Numbered from the stretch's first letter, positions 45,456 through 54,645 are shown. The stretch is 64,000 nt of DNA from Ruminiclostridium sufflavum DSM 19573 (GCF_003208175.1 NZ_QKMR01000008.1:1-64000), one strand, 5' to 3'. The notes: generated by a model not told the origin, from the sequence alone. Numbers and translations: made by a program.

Positions 45456-45478
45456 ATTGATGAAATCTGAAAGCCTTC

Positions 45479-46438
45479 CTACAAAAACTGCGCAAATACC
45501 TGTTTGAATGCTTCGGGAATACGCTCCTTCTCCTTGCGTTCCCATCTGCCGAACACCTCTTCTCCGATTTTCAGGATTGACCTGCTTTCAGGGTCAAGGC
45601 CAATCATATGATTTGTTACCCCGTCAAGAGTTACAAGATCCTCTGCTCCTAAAATCATCCCCTGATTTTCAATAACATCGTACTCTGTCCATATCATTTT
45701 GCGGGTATTTTTACCGGGCTCCCTTGTAACGGACATCTGAAAAAGCCCTTCATTTATTCCAATAATTTTAAATATAGCAGCATATACCGTAAGTATATTT
45801 ACGATACTCCGGGACAGCCCCTTCTCAAAATCCGCCCCATGATATTTTTCCCGGTTAGGCAGAGGAATAAGTCCAAACATATTTTTCATGGAAAGAGTGG
45901 AAAAATTAGATACCCTCGGAACATTATACTTGATTTTCGCCAGACTGATCATTGGCAGATGCCTTTTTTCAAACAGCCTTTGGGGGATAAAACCATAAAA
46001 CTCCTGATGATATAAGGGAGAGAATTTTTTTTCTACCAGTGCTTTTATCTTTTCTGTTTCCACGCAGCGCCCCGACCAATATTCTTCACTAATATTGATG
46101 TATTGGGCATCATGCTTTTGCAGCACCTCCGCCAGACCGGTTTTTTTCAGATACACCGCATCCTGCTCCTTCAGATAATCCCAATGTTCTCTTCCATTCT
46201 CTGAATTTATTTTTATACTGCCGTCACACCTTCCGTACATATAGCTTTCAATTATATATTTTTCCCCTTTTATACAGGACAGCACCATATCCAGAAGCTT
46301 GGCATCAGTATAAAACCCATAATCGCCTGTCGTCCAGTTTGGTTTGATAATGACACCCTCTTCTCCCAGCTCAAACTGCTTTATATAGCTTTTCAGATCA
46401 TCATGGGTCTTAATTGATGATACATATACTTTTTTCAG
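45479..46438 (-). CDS. DUF362-family protein with probable CTG start codon
   Basis: The protein has 319 residues if started at the CTG at 46438. The usual start codons only allow a beginning at or after 46291. The 49 codons before that encode the conserved family entry VIIKPNWTTGDYGFYTDAKL, and AGGTG sits seven bases before the CTG. A stop codon lies two codons further up, so no other ordinary start exists. The body has SLAKIKYNV, the family-typical STLSMKNMFGLIP, and LVTLDGVTNHMIGLDP. DUF362 proteins are iron-sulfur-associated proteins of unsettled function. Its product may act in electron supply or modification within the biosynthetic operon. Confidence 0.82.
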   Translation of the reverse strand: MKKVYVSSIKTHDDLKSYIKQFELGEEGVIIKPNWTTGDYGFYTDAKLLDMVLSCIKGEKYIIESYMYGRCDGSIKINSENGREHWDYLKEQDAVYLKKTGLAEVLQKHDAQYINISEEYWSGRCVETEKIKALVEKKFSPLYHQEFYGFIPQRLFEKRHLPMISLAKIKYNVPRVSNFSTLSMKNMFGLIPLPNREKYHGADFEKGLSRSIVNILTVYAAIFKIIGINEGLFQMSVTREPGKNTRKMIWTEYDVIENQGMILGAEDLVTLDGVTNHMIGLDPESRSILKIGEEVFGRWERKEKERIPEAFKQVFAQFL

Positions 46439-46536
46439 ATTATTTCACCTGCACTTTCTTAAATAATTAGCACCAGCGGCATAATATAAACACAACGTAT
46501 TATTTCGTCCATTGGAACTCTTGTCCCCTCAGTCTC

Positions 46537-47109
46537 TCATTCTGAGTGCAGCTTTCTGTCAATGGGCTTATCTATTGAAAAATTTTTAAATACTGCATTA
46601 AAACCCTTTCTCTCAGGGGAGCAACACATTATTCCCGCCATACAGCCTTTTGATTTTGGGAGATAGCCCAGCCGCAGCATCTGCCATTTTTTATCCTCAT
46701 CCAGATATTGAATACGTATCGCCTCTTCATGGCGTGTCAGGCGAATTGTCAGTTCACCGTTATAATGGCGGTATCTGACCACGGACCAGTCAGAAAATTC
46801 ATTTGTAAAAACCGAGCTCAGATGGGCTTCACCATCTGTGTATTCTATTCCGGCCTTCACCCAATGATTTGCATCGAGGCGTATCATAAGTCCCAGTTGA
46901 TCATAAAGGGCTTCAAAATTCCCCGATATTGTTACCTGCATGGTAAAGTCACCTTCGGTTTCCTTATAAAAAAAGTGGCCATTATCACGAATGAAACCAT
47001 AATATGTGTTTCTCCAAAAGTCGCTTTGATAAGCTGTTTCAGCTGTCAAACCCCTTTCGGTAATTTCCCATTTCAGGGGCGGGCAATGCCACTGGAAGTC
47101 TTTAAACAT
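46537..47109 (-). CDS. DUF1349 (concanavalin A-like) protein
   Basis: The 190-residue protein fits the DUF1349 pattern: FWRNTYYGFIRDNGHFFYKE, FTMQVTISGNFEALYDQLGL, MIRLDANHWVKAGIEY, SSVFTNEFSDWSV, and a final GFNAVFKNFSI. The fold is a beta-sandwich found in carbohydrate-related proteins; no catalytic function is established. It lies one base after the glycosyltransferase stop codon. It could bind the sugar-containing product or intermediate. Confidence 0.88.
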   Translation of the reverse strand: MFKDFQWHCPPLKWEITERGLTAETAYQSDFWRNTYYGFIRDNGHFFYKETEGDFTMQVTISGNFEALYDQLGLMIRLDANHWVKAGIEYTDGEAHLSSVFTNEFSDWSVVRYRHYNGELTIRLTRHEEAIRIQYLDEDKKWQMLRLGYLPKSKGCMAGIMCCSPERKGFNAVFKNFSIDKPIDRKLHSE

Positions 47110-47110
47110 G

Positions 47111-48259
47111 CTATTTCTCCTTAACTTGAATTTTTTTGGATACTCTCTGACATTCCTGAAATATCAAGTCCTTGTATTTATCACTGAAACCCATTATTAC
47201 AGGAAGAATAAAGCATTCCTCCATGCTCTGATCCTCAAACGGCAATGAGATACCTGCCAGAGGCATGGAAATCACTTCCTCCCCCATATCAAACACAGCA
47301 GGTAAGCTGCTGTCACTTAAATAATTTCCGTTTCTGTCCTGAATAACTCCTATAACAAGGGTAGTTATTCCCTTAACCTTGCCATTCAATACCGACAGCA
47401 GATTATTTGCATTATGGGCAACAGCTTCAATTTCCTTTTTATACTCCATATAGCTGATATTCCCCTGAAAATCTCCCAGCCTACTGACAATTTCCACATC
47501 ATAGCCCGGATATTTGCCAAGGAAATAACGGTAATTGCTGCCTTCCGTCAATTGATTGCTGTTTACGTTCCGGGCGTGAGGAAGATGGATTCCCCATACA
47601 TCATGCTTTAACAGCAGCGGCACTCCTGAAAGACTAATACGGTATGCCCATTCCAGATCTTCCACACCGTAGCCCCTGAAATTCTCATCGAAAAGCAGAC
47701 TGCTTTGCTCCACTATTGTTCTCGGCAGGGCTATAAGAGCCGTCCATGCAAAGGCCCATGGGATATTATGCTCTACATGCCATCTTGTGTCCTTTTGAAA
47801 GGGCTGTTCCCTTTCCAGCTCTGAAAGAAGCTTCTCATAATGGGAGAAAGGCAGAATTTCCACTGAATCCACATTTTCAGTATTGTTGCTGTAATCAATC
47901 ATTTGGCCTATCACACACTGTCTCTGCCGGAATGAAAAGTGTCTGTCATACAGGTTAGTCAAGAAATTTGCAGGAACAACCATATCAGCGTCAAGTATTA
48001 CCAGTATTTCACCCGCTGCCTGCCTCAGTGCAGCATTTCTTGCCGCGGCCACATTCCATTCCTCATTTACCAGAATCGAGCAGATGTTGATTCTATCAAT
48101 GAATTGCCTGCAGACTGCTATATACTTTTCACAGTATTCCATTACTCCCACTATAATTTCAAATTCCGATTTTTCCATGGTCTGAGCCGCCATAGCTTCA
48201 AATGCCATGCGTATATTCTCAAGTCTCTTTTTATAAGGCATAATGACACTTATTTTCAT
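47111..48259 (-). CDS. Family 2 glycosyltransferase
   Basis: The protein has about 382 residues from the ATG at 48259 (a TTG at 48271 is the alternative; both have imperfect spacing from the upstream G-rich run). The GT-A domain shows ISVIMPYKKRLENI, WNVAAARNAALRQAAG, the metal motif ILDADMVVP and the late FRGYGVEDLEWAYRI. The C-terminal about 120 residues are an extra domain of unknown role. With the second GT2 at 44402 it points to a glycosylated product. Confidence 0.88.
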   Translation of the reverse strand: MKISVIMPYKKRLENIRMAFEAMAAQTMEKSEFEIIVGVMEYCEKYIAVCRQFIDRINICSILVNEEWNVAAARNAALRQAAGEILVILDADMVVPANFLTNLYDRHFSFRQRQCVIGQMIDYSNNTENVDSVEILPFSHYEKLLSELEREQPFQKDTRWHVEHNIPWAFAWTALIALPRTIVEQSSLLFDENFRGYGVEDLEWAYRISLSGVPLLLKHDVWGIHLPHARNVNSNQLTEGSNYRYFLGKYPGYDVEIVSRLGDFQGNISYMEYKKEIEAVAHNANNLLSVLNGKVKGITTLVIGVIQDRNGNYLSDSSLPAVFDMGEEVISMPLAGISLPFEDQSMEECFILPVIMGFSDKYKDLIFQECQRVSKKIQVKEK

Positions 48260-48330
48260 TTTTTTAATCAAAACCCCCCCAAAAATTCCGTTGCAATTCT
48301 TCTCTGCTTTATTAGTCTGCTTTAAGCACC

Positions 48331-48990
48331 TTATTTAACCTTACCGTCTCCCAGAAGGACTTCCCTTATAAAGGGCACTTCCGTTATGTCTTGTATAACC
48401 TTCCCGGCATCCTTGTAGGACTGATCCTTTGACAATCCATGCGGCCATGCATATATGTTTTCAATACCCGCCCCTTTTGCAGAAGTTATCCCAACATCCG
48501 AGTCCTCCAGTACAACCGCTTCATCCGCCGATAACCCCAAACGTTCCAGCATTGTTATATACGGCAAAGGATGGGGCTTGGTTTGAGGCAGACATTCACA
48601 GGATATAATCTGAATTTCCTTAACAGACGGAAGCTCTATCAGGTCAATATTTGCCTTGCAGATTTTCATTTCTGACGAGGAAACACAGCCGAAAGGAATA
48701 TCTTGTCTTACAAGCTTCTGCCATAGCTTTTGTATGCCACACCTAATCATGGTTTTATTCAAATGCTCGAGATAATAGTACATCATTGTTTTCTTGAGCT
48801 CACATATACAATCCTTTGGAATTCCCACCCTGTCCAAGGTTTCAGCCAGACTTAGCCCAATCAGCTTTTGAGGCTGGAATTCAATCGGTTTTCCTGAAAC
48901 AATTCTCATGGCTTCAACGATGGAAGCCGCATGCAGCGGTTCACTGTCTACAAGAATACCGTCAATATCAAATATAATTCCTTTTATCAT
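48331..48990 (-). CDS. HAD-superfamily phosphatase/phosphoglucomutase-like protein
   Basis: The 219-residue protein has the HAD nucleophile motif FDIDGILVDSEPLH, a helical cap, motif II in GCVSSSE, motif III lysine in QTKPHPLPY and motif IV LEDSDVGITSAKGAG. It resembles beta-phosphoglucomutase and sugar phosphatases. Its start overlaps the dehydrogenase stop by 4 bp, and it probably dephosphorylates or isomerises a sugar-phosphate intermediate of the cluster. Confidence 0.92.
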   Translation of the reverse strand: MIKGIIFDIDGILVDSEPLHAASIVEAMRIVSGKPIEFQPQKLIGLSLAETLDRVGIPKDCICELKKTMMYYYLEHLNKTMIRCGIQKLWQKLVRQDIPFGCVSSSEMKICKANIDLIELPSVKEIQIISCECLPQTKPHPLPYITMLERLGLSADEAVVLEDSDVGITSAKGAGIENIYAWPHGLSKDQSYKDAGKVIQDITEVPFIREVLLGDGKVK

Positions 48991-50048
48991 TGTCCGGCTC
49001 TCATTTCTATCAGCACCTTACAGTTCGGTTCTGAAGTTTTTGTCATTTTTTTCTGGCTTAAATCACATCCGATTGCAGCAAATGCCTGTTTGAACTCATT
49101 AAGAGGGTATATATGACTCACCAGCTTTTCTGCCGGAATCACTCCTTTTACAATCAGGTGGAATGCTTCAATAAAGGAGCCATGCATTGAGTCAATGGAA
49201 CCCATAATAGTCAGGCTTTTGTCGGCAAGCTGCATTGTGTCTATTGATACCTTTTTCTGCTTCAGTCCAATTGACATATATATGCTGCCGCAAGCCAGCT
49301 CCGGGTACAGCTCCTCCAGCAGTCCCGAGGTAGTGTCAACCACCAGATCCATTGGAGCCTTCACATCCTTGAAAAAATCAGATTTTGCTTCTTCAAGATT
49401 TGAATATACTCTGACACCATGAGGTAAACAGGTTTTTGCAAACTCAAGTCTGGACGGTGAGCTCTCAATAAGCACAGGCACGATACCTTTGAGGGATAAA
49501 GCCCATATATAGAGAAGTCCCATCGGTCCTGCGCCGAAAACATATGAATATGCGGTCATGGTTGCAGGCTGTATCTTGCGTAATCCAGTCAGAATACAGC
49601 TTAAAGGCTCGGTAAGTGTTCCCGCCTTCAGTGATACCTTCTCAGGCAAAACATATACAAAATCCTGAGTAGTTTTATACAAATCCGCATATGTACCATC
49701 ATAGCTTACTCCGCTCTCAGTGCCGAACTTGTTCTGGCAGTGATTTATCCTGAGAGTCTGGCACATTCTGCATTTACCGCAGTAGGGCGTAGGGTTTATT
49801 ACAACTCTGTCCCCGACATTGACATTTTTCACCTTTTCTCCTATCTCAACAACAATTCCTGTAGCTTCATGTCCCAGAGTAACCCCACTGACCGCCGCCG
49901 GATATGCTCCCGATGCGATTCCCACATCTGTACCGCAGATTCCGCAGTAGGAAACCGCGACAATAACATCATAAGGGGCTTCTGCATGAAGATCGTTTAC
50001 TTCTTCTATGGACAAATTCCACGTATCCTTATACTTCAGTGCTCTCAT
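48987..50048 (-). CDS. Zinc-dependent medium-chain dehydrogenase
   Basis: The 353-residue protein starts at the ATG at 50048 with AGGAGG seven bases upstream. The catalytic zinc site is YCGICGTD with GHEATG, and the structural zinc loop is CGKCRMCQTLRINHC. The nucleotide-binding fold shows VFGAGPMGLLYIWAL. It resembles sorbitol, threonine and scyllo-inosose-type dehydrogenases that oxidise a secondary alcohol to a ketone. It overlaps the aminotransferase gene by 20 bp, so the pair probably oxidises and then transaminates a polyol or sugar. Confidence 0.94.
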   Translation of the reverse strand: MRALKYKDTWNLSIEEVNDLHAEAPYDVIVAVSYCGICGTDVGIASGAYPAAVSGVTLGHEATGIVVEIGEKVKNVNVGDRVVINPTPYCGKCRMCQTLRINHCQNKFGTESGVSYDGTYADLYKTTQDFVYVLPEKVSLKAGTLTEPLSCILTGLRKIQPATMTAYSYVFGAGPMGLLYIWALSLKGIVPVLIESSPSRLEFAKTCLPHGVRVYSNLEEAKSDFFKDVKAPMDLVVDTTSGLLEELYPELACGSIYMSIGLKQKKVSIDTMQLADKSLTIMGSIDSMHGSFIEAFHLIVKGVIPAEKLVSHIYPLNEFKQAFAAIGCDLSQKKMTKTSEPNCKVLIEMRAGQ

Positions 50049-51312
50049 AATTTTCCTCCTCATATTGCTTTAACGCTGCTTTCAACCGTTCAAGAATCTC
50101 TTCAATCTCTTCCTCCGAAATTATCAGAGGAGGTCTGACTTTTACCGTATTGCCGAGGCCATATCTGCTGCCTCGCATAATTAATCCGTTTTCCTTGGCA
50201 ATCCTTATAAAATCAGTGGCTGCGGTACTGCTTTTCATATCAAAGGCAAGCATCAAGCCTTCTCCCTTCACATTGCTTATGAATGGGAATTCCTTAGTCA
50301 ACTCAAGTAGACCATTTTTTAAGATCACAGATTGTTTTTTTACGTTCTGCAGGACCTTATGCTTCTTTATATACTTTATAGTTTCTTCCATAGCCACGAG
50401 AGCCAATGGATTTGCACCTGATGTTGTAGAATGCTCCCAGGAGTTCAGTATATCCAGTTCCTTTCTCATCAAGACTCCTGCCACCGGAATTCCAATACCG
50501 CCTGCACCCTTTGCAAAAGTAATAATATCCGGCTTCAACGCTTTTGCAATTCCATTGCTTGCAAAAAATGCTCCTGTTCTGCCAAAACCTGTTTGAACCT
50601 CATCTGCGATAATTAAAATATTATGCTTGTCACAGATTTTTCTGATGAGCCTGTAGTACTCAGGGTGCGGTACAATGTTTCCGCCGTTTCCAAGAATGGG
50701 TTCAAGTATAAATGCTGCTACCTGACCGCAGGAGGCATATTCGATGAAATCCTCCAATCTTCTTGCACAGAGTATTCCGCAGCGGTTTTTATTCTGGCCG
50801 TAGAAACAGTTTTCGCAATCAGATGCAGGTATTTTAAGAGCTCCTGTAAAAGGAGTATTGATATAGCTCTGACGGAAAGCATTCCCGGAGACTCCTGTGC
50901 TTACAATACTTTGACCATGATGGGATAAGAAAACCGATATAATTTCTCTCTTTCCCGTAGCCTTTTGAGCAATTTGAATTGCACATTCATTTGCAGTTGA
51001 ACCTATGATGTCTCTGAACCAGAATGCATTAATGTGCTCCGGAAGGTATTCCCTTAACATTTCAAAAATGACCCGTGACTTTTCCTTTGTATATTCCGAT
51101 GCAAGATGGCAGCATGAATCCAGCTGTTTATGCAGTGCCTGAGTTATCTCTCCTGCCGAATAACCCAATGCAAGGTTAAATGTACCGGATGCGCAATCAA
51201 TATATTCCTTCTTATCAATATAAAGGTGGATACCTTCCCCAACATACCTTTTCAAAGACATATCAACAACATCAATTAAATTTTTTTGCAGATTGCTGCT
51301 TTTTTTCAACAT
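50029..51312 (-). CDS. Class III PLP-dependent aminotransferase
   Basis: The 427-residue protein has class III features: YIDCASGTFNLALGYSAGEI, IIADEVQTGFGRTG, the PLP-binding lysine in IITFAKGAGGIG, and TTSGANPLALVA. An unusual cysteine-rich insert, CENCFYGQNKNRCGILC, sits before the PLP region; related class III enzymes (4-aminobutyrate, diaminobutyrate and some glutamate-1-semialdehyde-like groups) can have it. It is the first gene of the biosynthetic operon (AGGAGG before the ATG) and probably installs an amino group on a ketone made by the next enzyme. Confidence 0.94.
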   Translation of the reverse strand: MLKKSSNLQKNLIDVVDMSLKRYVGEGIHLYIDKKEYIDCASGTFNLALGYSAGEITQALHKQLDSCCHLASEYTKEKSRVIFEMLREYLPEHINAFWFRDIIGSTANECAIQIAQKATGKREIISVFLSHHGQSIVSTGVSGNAFRQSYINTPFTGALKIPASDCENCFYGQNKNRCGILCARRLEDFIEYASCGQVAAFILEPILGNGGNIVPHPEYYRLIRKICDKHNILIIADEVQTGFGRTGAFFASNGIAKALKPDIITFAKGAGGIGIPVAGVLMRKELDILNSWEHSTTSGANPLALVAMEETIKYIKKHKVLQNVKKQSVILKNGLLELTKEFPFISNVKGEGLMLAFDMKSSTAATDFIRIAKENGLIMRGSRYGLGNTVKVRPPLIISEEEIEEILERLKAALKQYEEENYESTEV

Positions 51313-51494
51313 ATATCAACCCTCCTAACACACGCTTTGAATAATACAGCGTAATACATTGTTATTTTTATCAATTGCTCATTAATATATAATGCCACCA
51401 GCTGCACTCAGTGCACACTTTTTAATTTCCTATCAGATACATACTAACGGCTTTAAACTAATATTTTTCTAAAAAAACACCTTGAGTATTCTTT

Positions 51495-51543
51495 TGATAT
51501 TTTATCGCGCGAAGCTTTCAACCGTAATTGACCTTGGTAAAGC
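51495..51543 (-). repeat. Dispersed hairpin repeat, copy C
   Basis: Minus-strand GGTCAATTACGGTTGAAAGC followed by TTCGCGCGATAAAATATC. It shows the same core and the two mini-hairpins of copies A and B, with G-U replacements that keep pairing. It lies about 185 bp upstream of the aminotransferase gene, in a 587-bp gap. It is followed, as in copy A, by a GTTTTTTTAGA tract. Confidence 0.6.
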
Positions 51544-51584
51544 ATTCAGTATCTGATATGACTTAATTATATATACAAAGATAT

Positions 51585-51629
51585 CTTTATCTCACCATTT
51601 TAATTTTTACTTTTAAATGTGAGATAAAG
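51585..51629. promoter_or_regulatory. 11-bp inverted repeat upstream of the biosynthetic operon
   Basis: CTTTATCTCAC (51585-51595) and GTGAGATAAAG (51619-51629) are exact reverse complements separated by 23 AT-rich bases. It could be an operator or RNA hairpin controlling the operon that starts at 51312. No clear promoter pair was identified in the gap. Confidence 0.4.
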
Positions 51630-51814
51630 TTAATTAGTTATGGTAAAATTGATATTCTCATATGTATCAGTACTTCCATGAACTATAAGGCAGAAAGCCT
51701 ATGGATTGCGCAGGGAAACTGATTACTTATGTCAAAAGGGAAGTCTATTCGTGTCGTTTACAGAAAGCATTATATATAGCCCATTATTATCCTGAGTGCT
51801 GAAAAACACGCTAA

Positions 51815-51851
51815 AATGGCTTTTGCAGAATTGTTTTCCGCAAAAGCCATT
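51815..51851 (-). terminator. Intrinsic terminator of the IclR-controlled operon
   Basis: Minus-strand AATGGCTTTTGC pairs perfectly with GCAAAAGCCATT across a 13-base loop and is followed by TTAGCGTGTTTTTC. It lies about 50 bp after the RbsD/FucU stop codon. Confidence 0.75.
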
Positions 51852-51899
51852 ATGTGTTGTGTTACGTTATATTTCTGCAGCTCCTGTATTCCTTAAGCT

Positions 51900-52319
51900 C
51901 TAGAGTCCTACTACACCGATGGTTAACAGAATATTTGCAAATGTTCTTTGTTCGCCCGTAGCTATGGCAATCTTGATATTACTCTGGCTGCAAGCTTCAT
52001 AGAATTCATATCTGGATAAATTCCCAAGGCTCAGGCCGTTGGGAAGAAGCTTCCTGAATTCACTAAAAACTTCAGGTTCCTTTCCTGATTCGGGAAGCAT
52101 AACCTCAGCAGCTTCAATTGCAACGGTATCGCTAATTACTTTCAAAACCTGTGTTACAGCAGGAATGCCATGTGTAAGCCCCAGATATATTTTATGTGTA
52201 GTATCACATGTATTGGATTCAAGGGGATAATTGCCATCGGCAATCAGTATCTTGTCGCCATGCCCGCATGCAGCAAGGAATCCCGTTAATTCCGGATTTA
52301 TACAAGCAGTTTTCAGCAT
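51900..52319 (-). CDS. RbsD/FucU-family sugar mutarotase (second copy)
   Basis: The 139-residue protein has the family pattern INPELTGFLAACGHGDKILIADGNYP and the C-terminal IKIAIATGEQRTFANILLTIG. It is more divergent than the copy at 29463 but keeps the GHGD catalytic segment. It is the last gene of the operon for the CUT1 transporter, so it likely presents the right anomer of the imported sugar to the lyase or isomerase. GGAG lies seven bases before the ATG. Confidence 0.9.
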   Translation of the reverse strand: MLKTACINPELTGFLAACGHGDKILIADGNYPLESNTCDTTHKIYLGLTHGIPAVTQVLKVISDTVAIEAAEVMLPESGKEPEVFSEFRKLLPNGLSLGNLSRYEFYEACSQSNIKIAIATGEQRTFANILLTIGVVGL

Positions 52320-52342
52320 AATTTACTCCTATGGTTATCAGT

Positions 52343-52957
52343 CTATTTTACTTCATTTGTCCTTAATTGCCCGAGCGCTCCTCCCGGATGCCATTTAACA
52401 TATTGCTGCGGTGTAATATTTTTTTTGCATTGCAGCAGCAGACTTAGAATCTGAAGGACGAAAACCTCTGCCAATATTGATGCTCGCGGAGCCCTGTTTA
52501 ACGGGTCTCCTTCATTTTTAACTCCCGCATAAAGGAATATATCTGCTTCTTTGGCAAGCCAGGACTCCTTCTTTCCGGTTACGGCGATTACTTTTGCTCC
52601 GTTTTCCTTTAAGGTTGCAACTGTAGCCTTTAATTCAGAGGTCTCGCCGCTATTTGAAATCGCTATTACAACATCACCTGCTTTAACTTGTCCTGACGAG
52701 CCATGAACCGCTTCAGTACCATGAAGCTCATAAGTGGGAGTGCCTGTTGATGACATCAGCGAGGCTATATATCCGGCAACGTGTCCAGGCTTTCCTATTC
52801 CTGTTATATGCACTCTGTTGCCAATATCTTCTGCAGCTATTATTAGTTCCGCGGCTTTTTCATATACTTCAAAATTTATTTCATTCTTTAAAGCTTCTAT
52901 TTCATTTAAAGAAATATTTACAAAATTATTTAATATGTTATCAAGTGAATTATCCAT
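52343..52957 (-). CDS. SIS-domain sugar-phosphate isomerase, KpsF/GutQ-like without CBS domains
   Basis: The 204-residue protein starts at the ATG at 52957 (GGAGG five bases upstream). The SIS fold shows RVHITGIGKPGHVAGYIASL, GDVVIAISNSGETSEL, VIAVTGKKESWLAKEAD and the closing KWHPGGALG that marks the arabinose-5-phosphate isomerase group. The paired CBS domains of KpsF/KdsD are absent. It probably interconverts a ketose and aldose phosphate made in this operon. Confidence 0.9.
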   Translation of the reverse strand: MDNSLDNILNNFVNISLNEIEALKNEINFEVYEKAAELIIAAEDIGNRVHITGIGKPGHVAGYIASLMSSTGTPTYELHGTEAVHGSSGQVKAGDVVIAISNSGETSELKATVATLKENGAKVIAVTGKKESWLAKEADIFLYAGVKNEGDPLNRAPRASILAEVFVLQILSLLLQCKKNITPQQYVKWHPGGALGQLRTNEVK

Positions 52958-53092
52958 ATCAGCCTCCACGTTCTTTCAAGCCAGCCCATTCATTTGGAAT
53001 CTTTGCCGTGCTGTATATTAAATTTATTATAAGGCTCTCAGACATCAATGTCTTTGGTACCTCATCAGCTTTCTTATTCAAACCTGTCTCTG

Positions 53093-54604
53093 CTATTTAA
53101 AATAAGAATCCAGAATGTCTTTTTTTGTTATCGCCTTGTCTCTTTTGCTCATATATTGCTTAACACACTCTTTTGCATGTGCTTCTTCCCTGGCTTTTTT
53201 AGCATCATCACGCCAAACAGAAGCCCCCAGCTCAACTAATTTCTTTTGTACTTCCTTTACATTAATGTTTCTCGGTTCAATTCCCTTAATTGCACACAGC
53301 CCTGCCACAACACCGGAGGCCTGACCAATTCCCATAATACCGCCTTGAGTACGGTATGAGCCGTGAGCTTCACTTGTTCCTGAAATACAGCGCCCGCTTA
53401 ATACCATTCCGTCTAATTTCTCAGGAATCAAGCATCTTATGGGGATATCATAAGTGTCCTTTAAATCTACCCAGCTTCCGCCGCTTTTGCCTTCGGTATA
53501 TCCGGTTGCCCCATCAGGATTATGAATATCCATAGGAAAATATCCTCTTGAAACTACATCTTCAAACTTTCTTCCCTGTCCTGCATCCTCAGCCGTCAAT
53601 GTATATAGTCCCTTTATGTGTCTTGTTTCACGAACTCCGACCTCGTTGCTGGTTACACTGACATATGCGTTTTCAAAGCCCGGAACATATTTGACCATGA
53701 ATTCCGATACGGATTCAATTTGTCTTCTGCCGTCAATTTCACTTGCAGACTTTTCTGCAGGATCTGCCGAGTTATATCCAATTACACGAGTTGCATTAAA
53801 ATGAATACTGCCGGGGTGAATACCGTTTAACACAATAACGCTGTCTCTTCCAAAGCATAGCTCTCCGGCCTCAACAGCCTTCTTTACAAGCTTTTTAAAC
53901 CCTTGAGCCACAAAATAGTGCTGCTTTAGTCTGTCGCTGTACTCTCTAACAGGCACTAAATCAGATTTCCACTCAAAATCCTCAGGATTATTATAAATAT
54001 AGTCATACACCTTATCAGTATCCACATTGGCCATTTCAAACATTGACGAACCAGGCTGGGCCTTTCCTGTTTCCGAATTGCCGTATGTGTACTCTGCCCC
54101 TGCCATGACTGCCGTATCGCCATCACCGCTTGCATCAACTACAATTTTTGCCGTAAACCTTCTGGAGCCTGCTTTTGTTATTGCTGTCAACCCTGTAATT
54201 TTATTTCCGGTCTTGTGCACCTCGCTGATAAAAGCATGAAAAAATATATCAACTCCGGCTTTTAACAGCATTTCCTCTGCAACATATTTATACTTTTCCC
54301 TGTCATAAAAGCCAAGATAAGCCCCGCTTCCATATGGATCAAGCGCCTTTAGGTGCCCTGTGCTTCCATGCTCCTTAATAAGCTGCTCCATGAATTCCTG
54401 AGGTATTCCGTTTATTACCTGCTCATCACCAAAGTGAAATGGTGAAATCGGTCCCAGTACTGAGTTGGTGGCAGCACCTCCCAAAAATCCATTCCGTTCA
54501 ATAACCAATGTATCAGCTCCAACTGCGGCAGCAGCCAAAGCAGCCATAATTCCGGCCGGTCCGCCTCCGACCACAATTACATCATATTTATCCTTAAACT
54601 TCAT
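53093..54604 (-). CDS. FAD-dependent oxidoreductase (PF12831 type)
   Basis: The 503-residue protein starts at the ATG at 54604, five bases after AGGTG. The N-terminal dinucleotide fold is DVIVVGGGPAGIMAALAAAA with ERNGFLGGAATNSV. KIVVDASGDGDTAVMAGAEY and the C-terminal GMVLSGRCISGTSEAHGSYR and QGGIMGIGQASGVVAG complete the family pattern. Related enzymes oxidise or reduce sugars, acids or amines with FAD. It sits between the ABC binding protein and the SIS isomerase, so it probably acts on the imported compound. Confidence 0.93.
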   Translation of the reverse strand: MKFKDKYDVIVVGGGPAGIMAALAAAAVGADTLVIERNGFLGGAATNSVLGPISPFHFGDEQVINGIPQEFMEQLIKEHGSTGHLKALDPYGSGAYLGFYDREKYKYVAEEMLLKAGVDIFFHAFISEVHKTGNKITGLTAITKAGSRRFTAKIVVDASGDGDTAVMAGAEYTYGNSETGKAQPGSSMFEMANVDTDKVYDYIYNNPEDFEWKSDLVPVREYSDRLKQHYFVAQGFKKLVKKAVEAGELCFGRDSVIVLNGIHPGSIHFNATRVIGYNSADPAEKSASEIDGRRQIESVSEFMVKYVPGFENAYVSVTSNEVGVRETRHIKGLYTLTAEDAGQGRKFEDVVSRGYFPMDIHNPDGATGYTEGKSGGSWVDLKDTYDIPIRCLIPEKLDGMVLSGRCISGTSEAHGSYRTQGGIMGIGQASGVVAGLCAIKGIEPRNINVKEVQKKLVELGASVWRDDAKKAREEAHAKECVKQYMSKRDKAITKKDILDSYFK

Positions 54605-54645
54605 ATTCACACCTGTATTCCTCACTTTCCTCTGTTATTCTTGCA

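Noticed and set aside
46459-46512. 17-codon minus-strand frame between the DUF1349 and DUF362 genes, considered as a RiPP precursor
   Set aside because: The ribosome site is weakly placed, the peptide is merely hydrophobic with one cysteine, and no leader/core pattern is visible.
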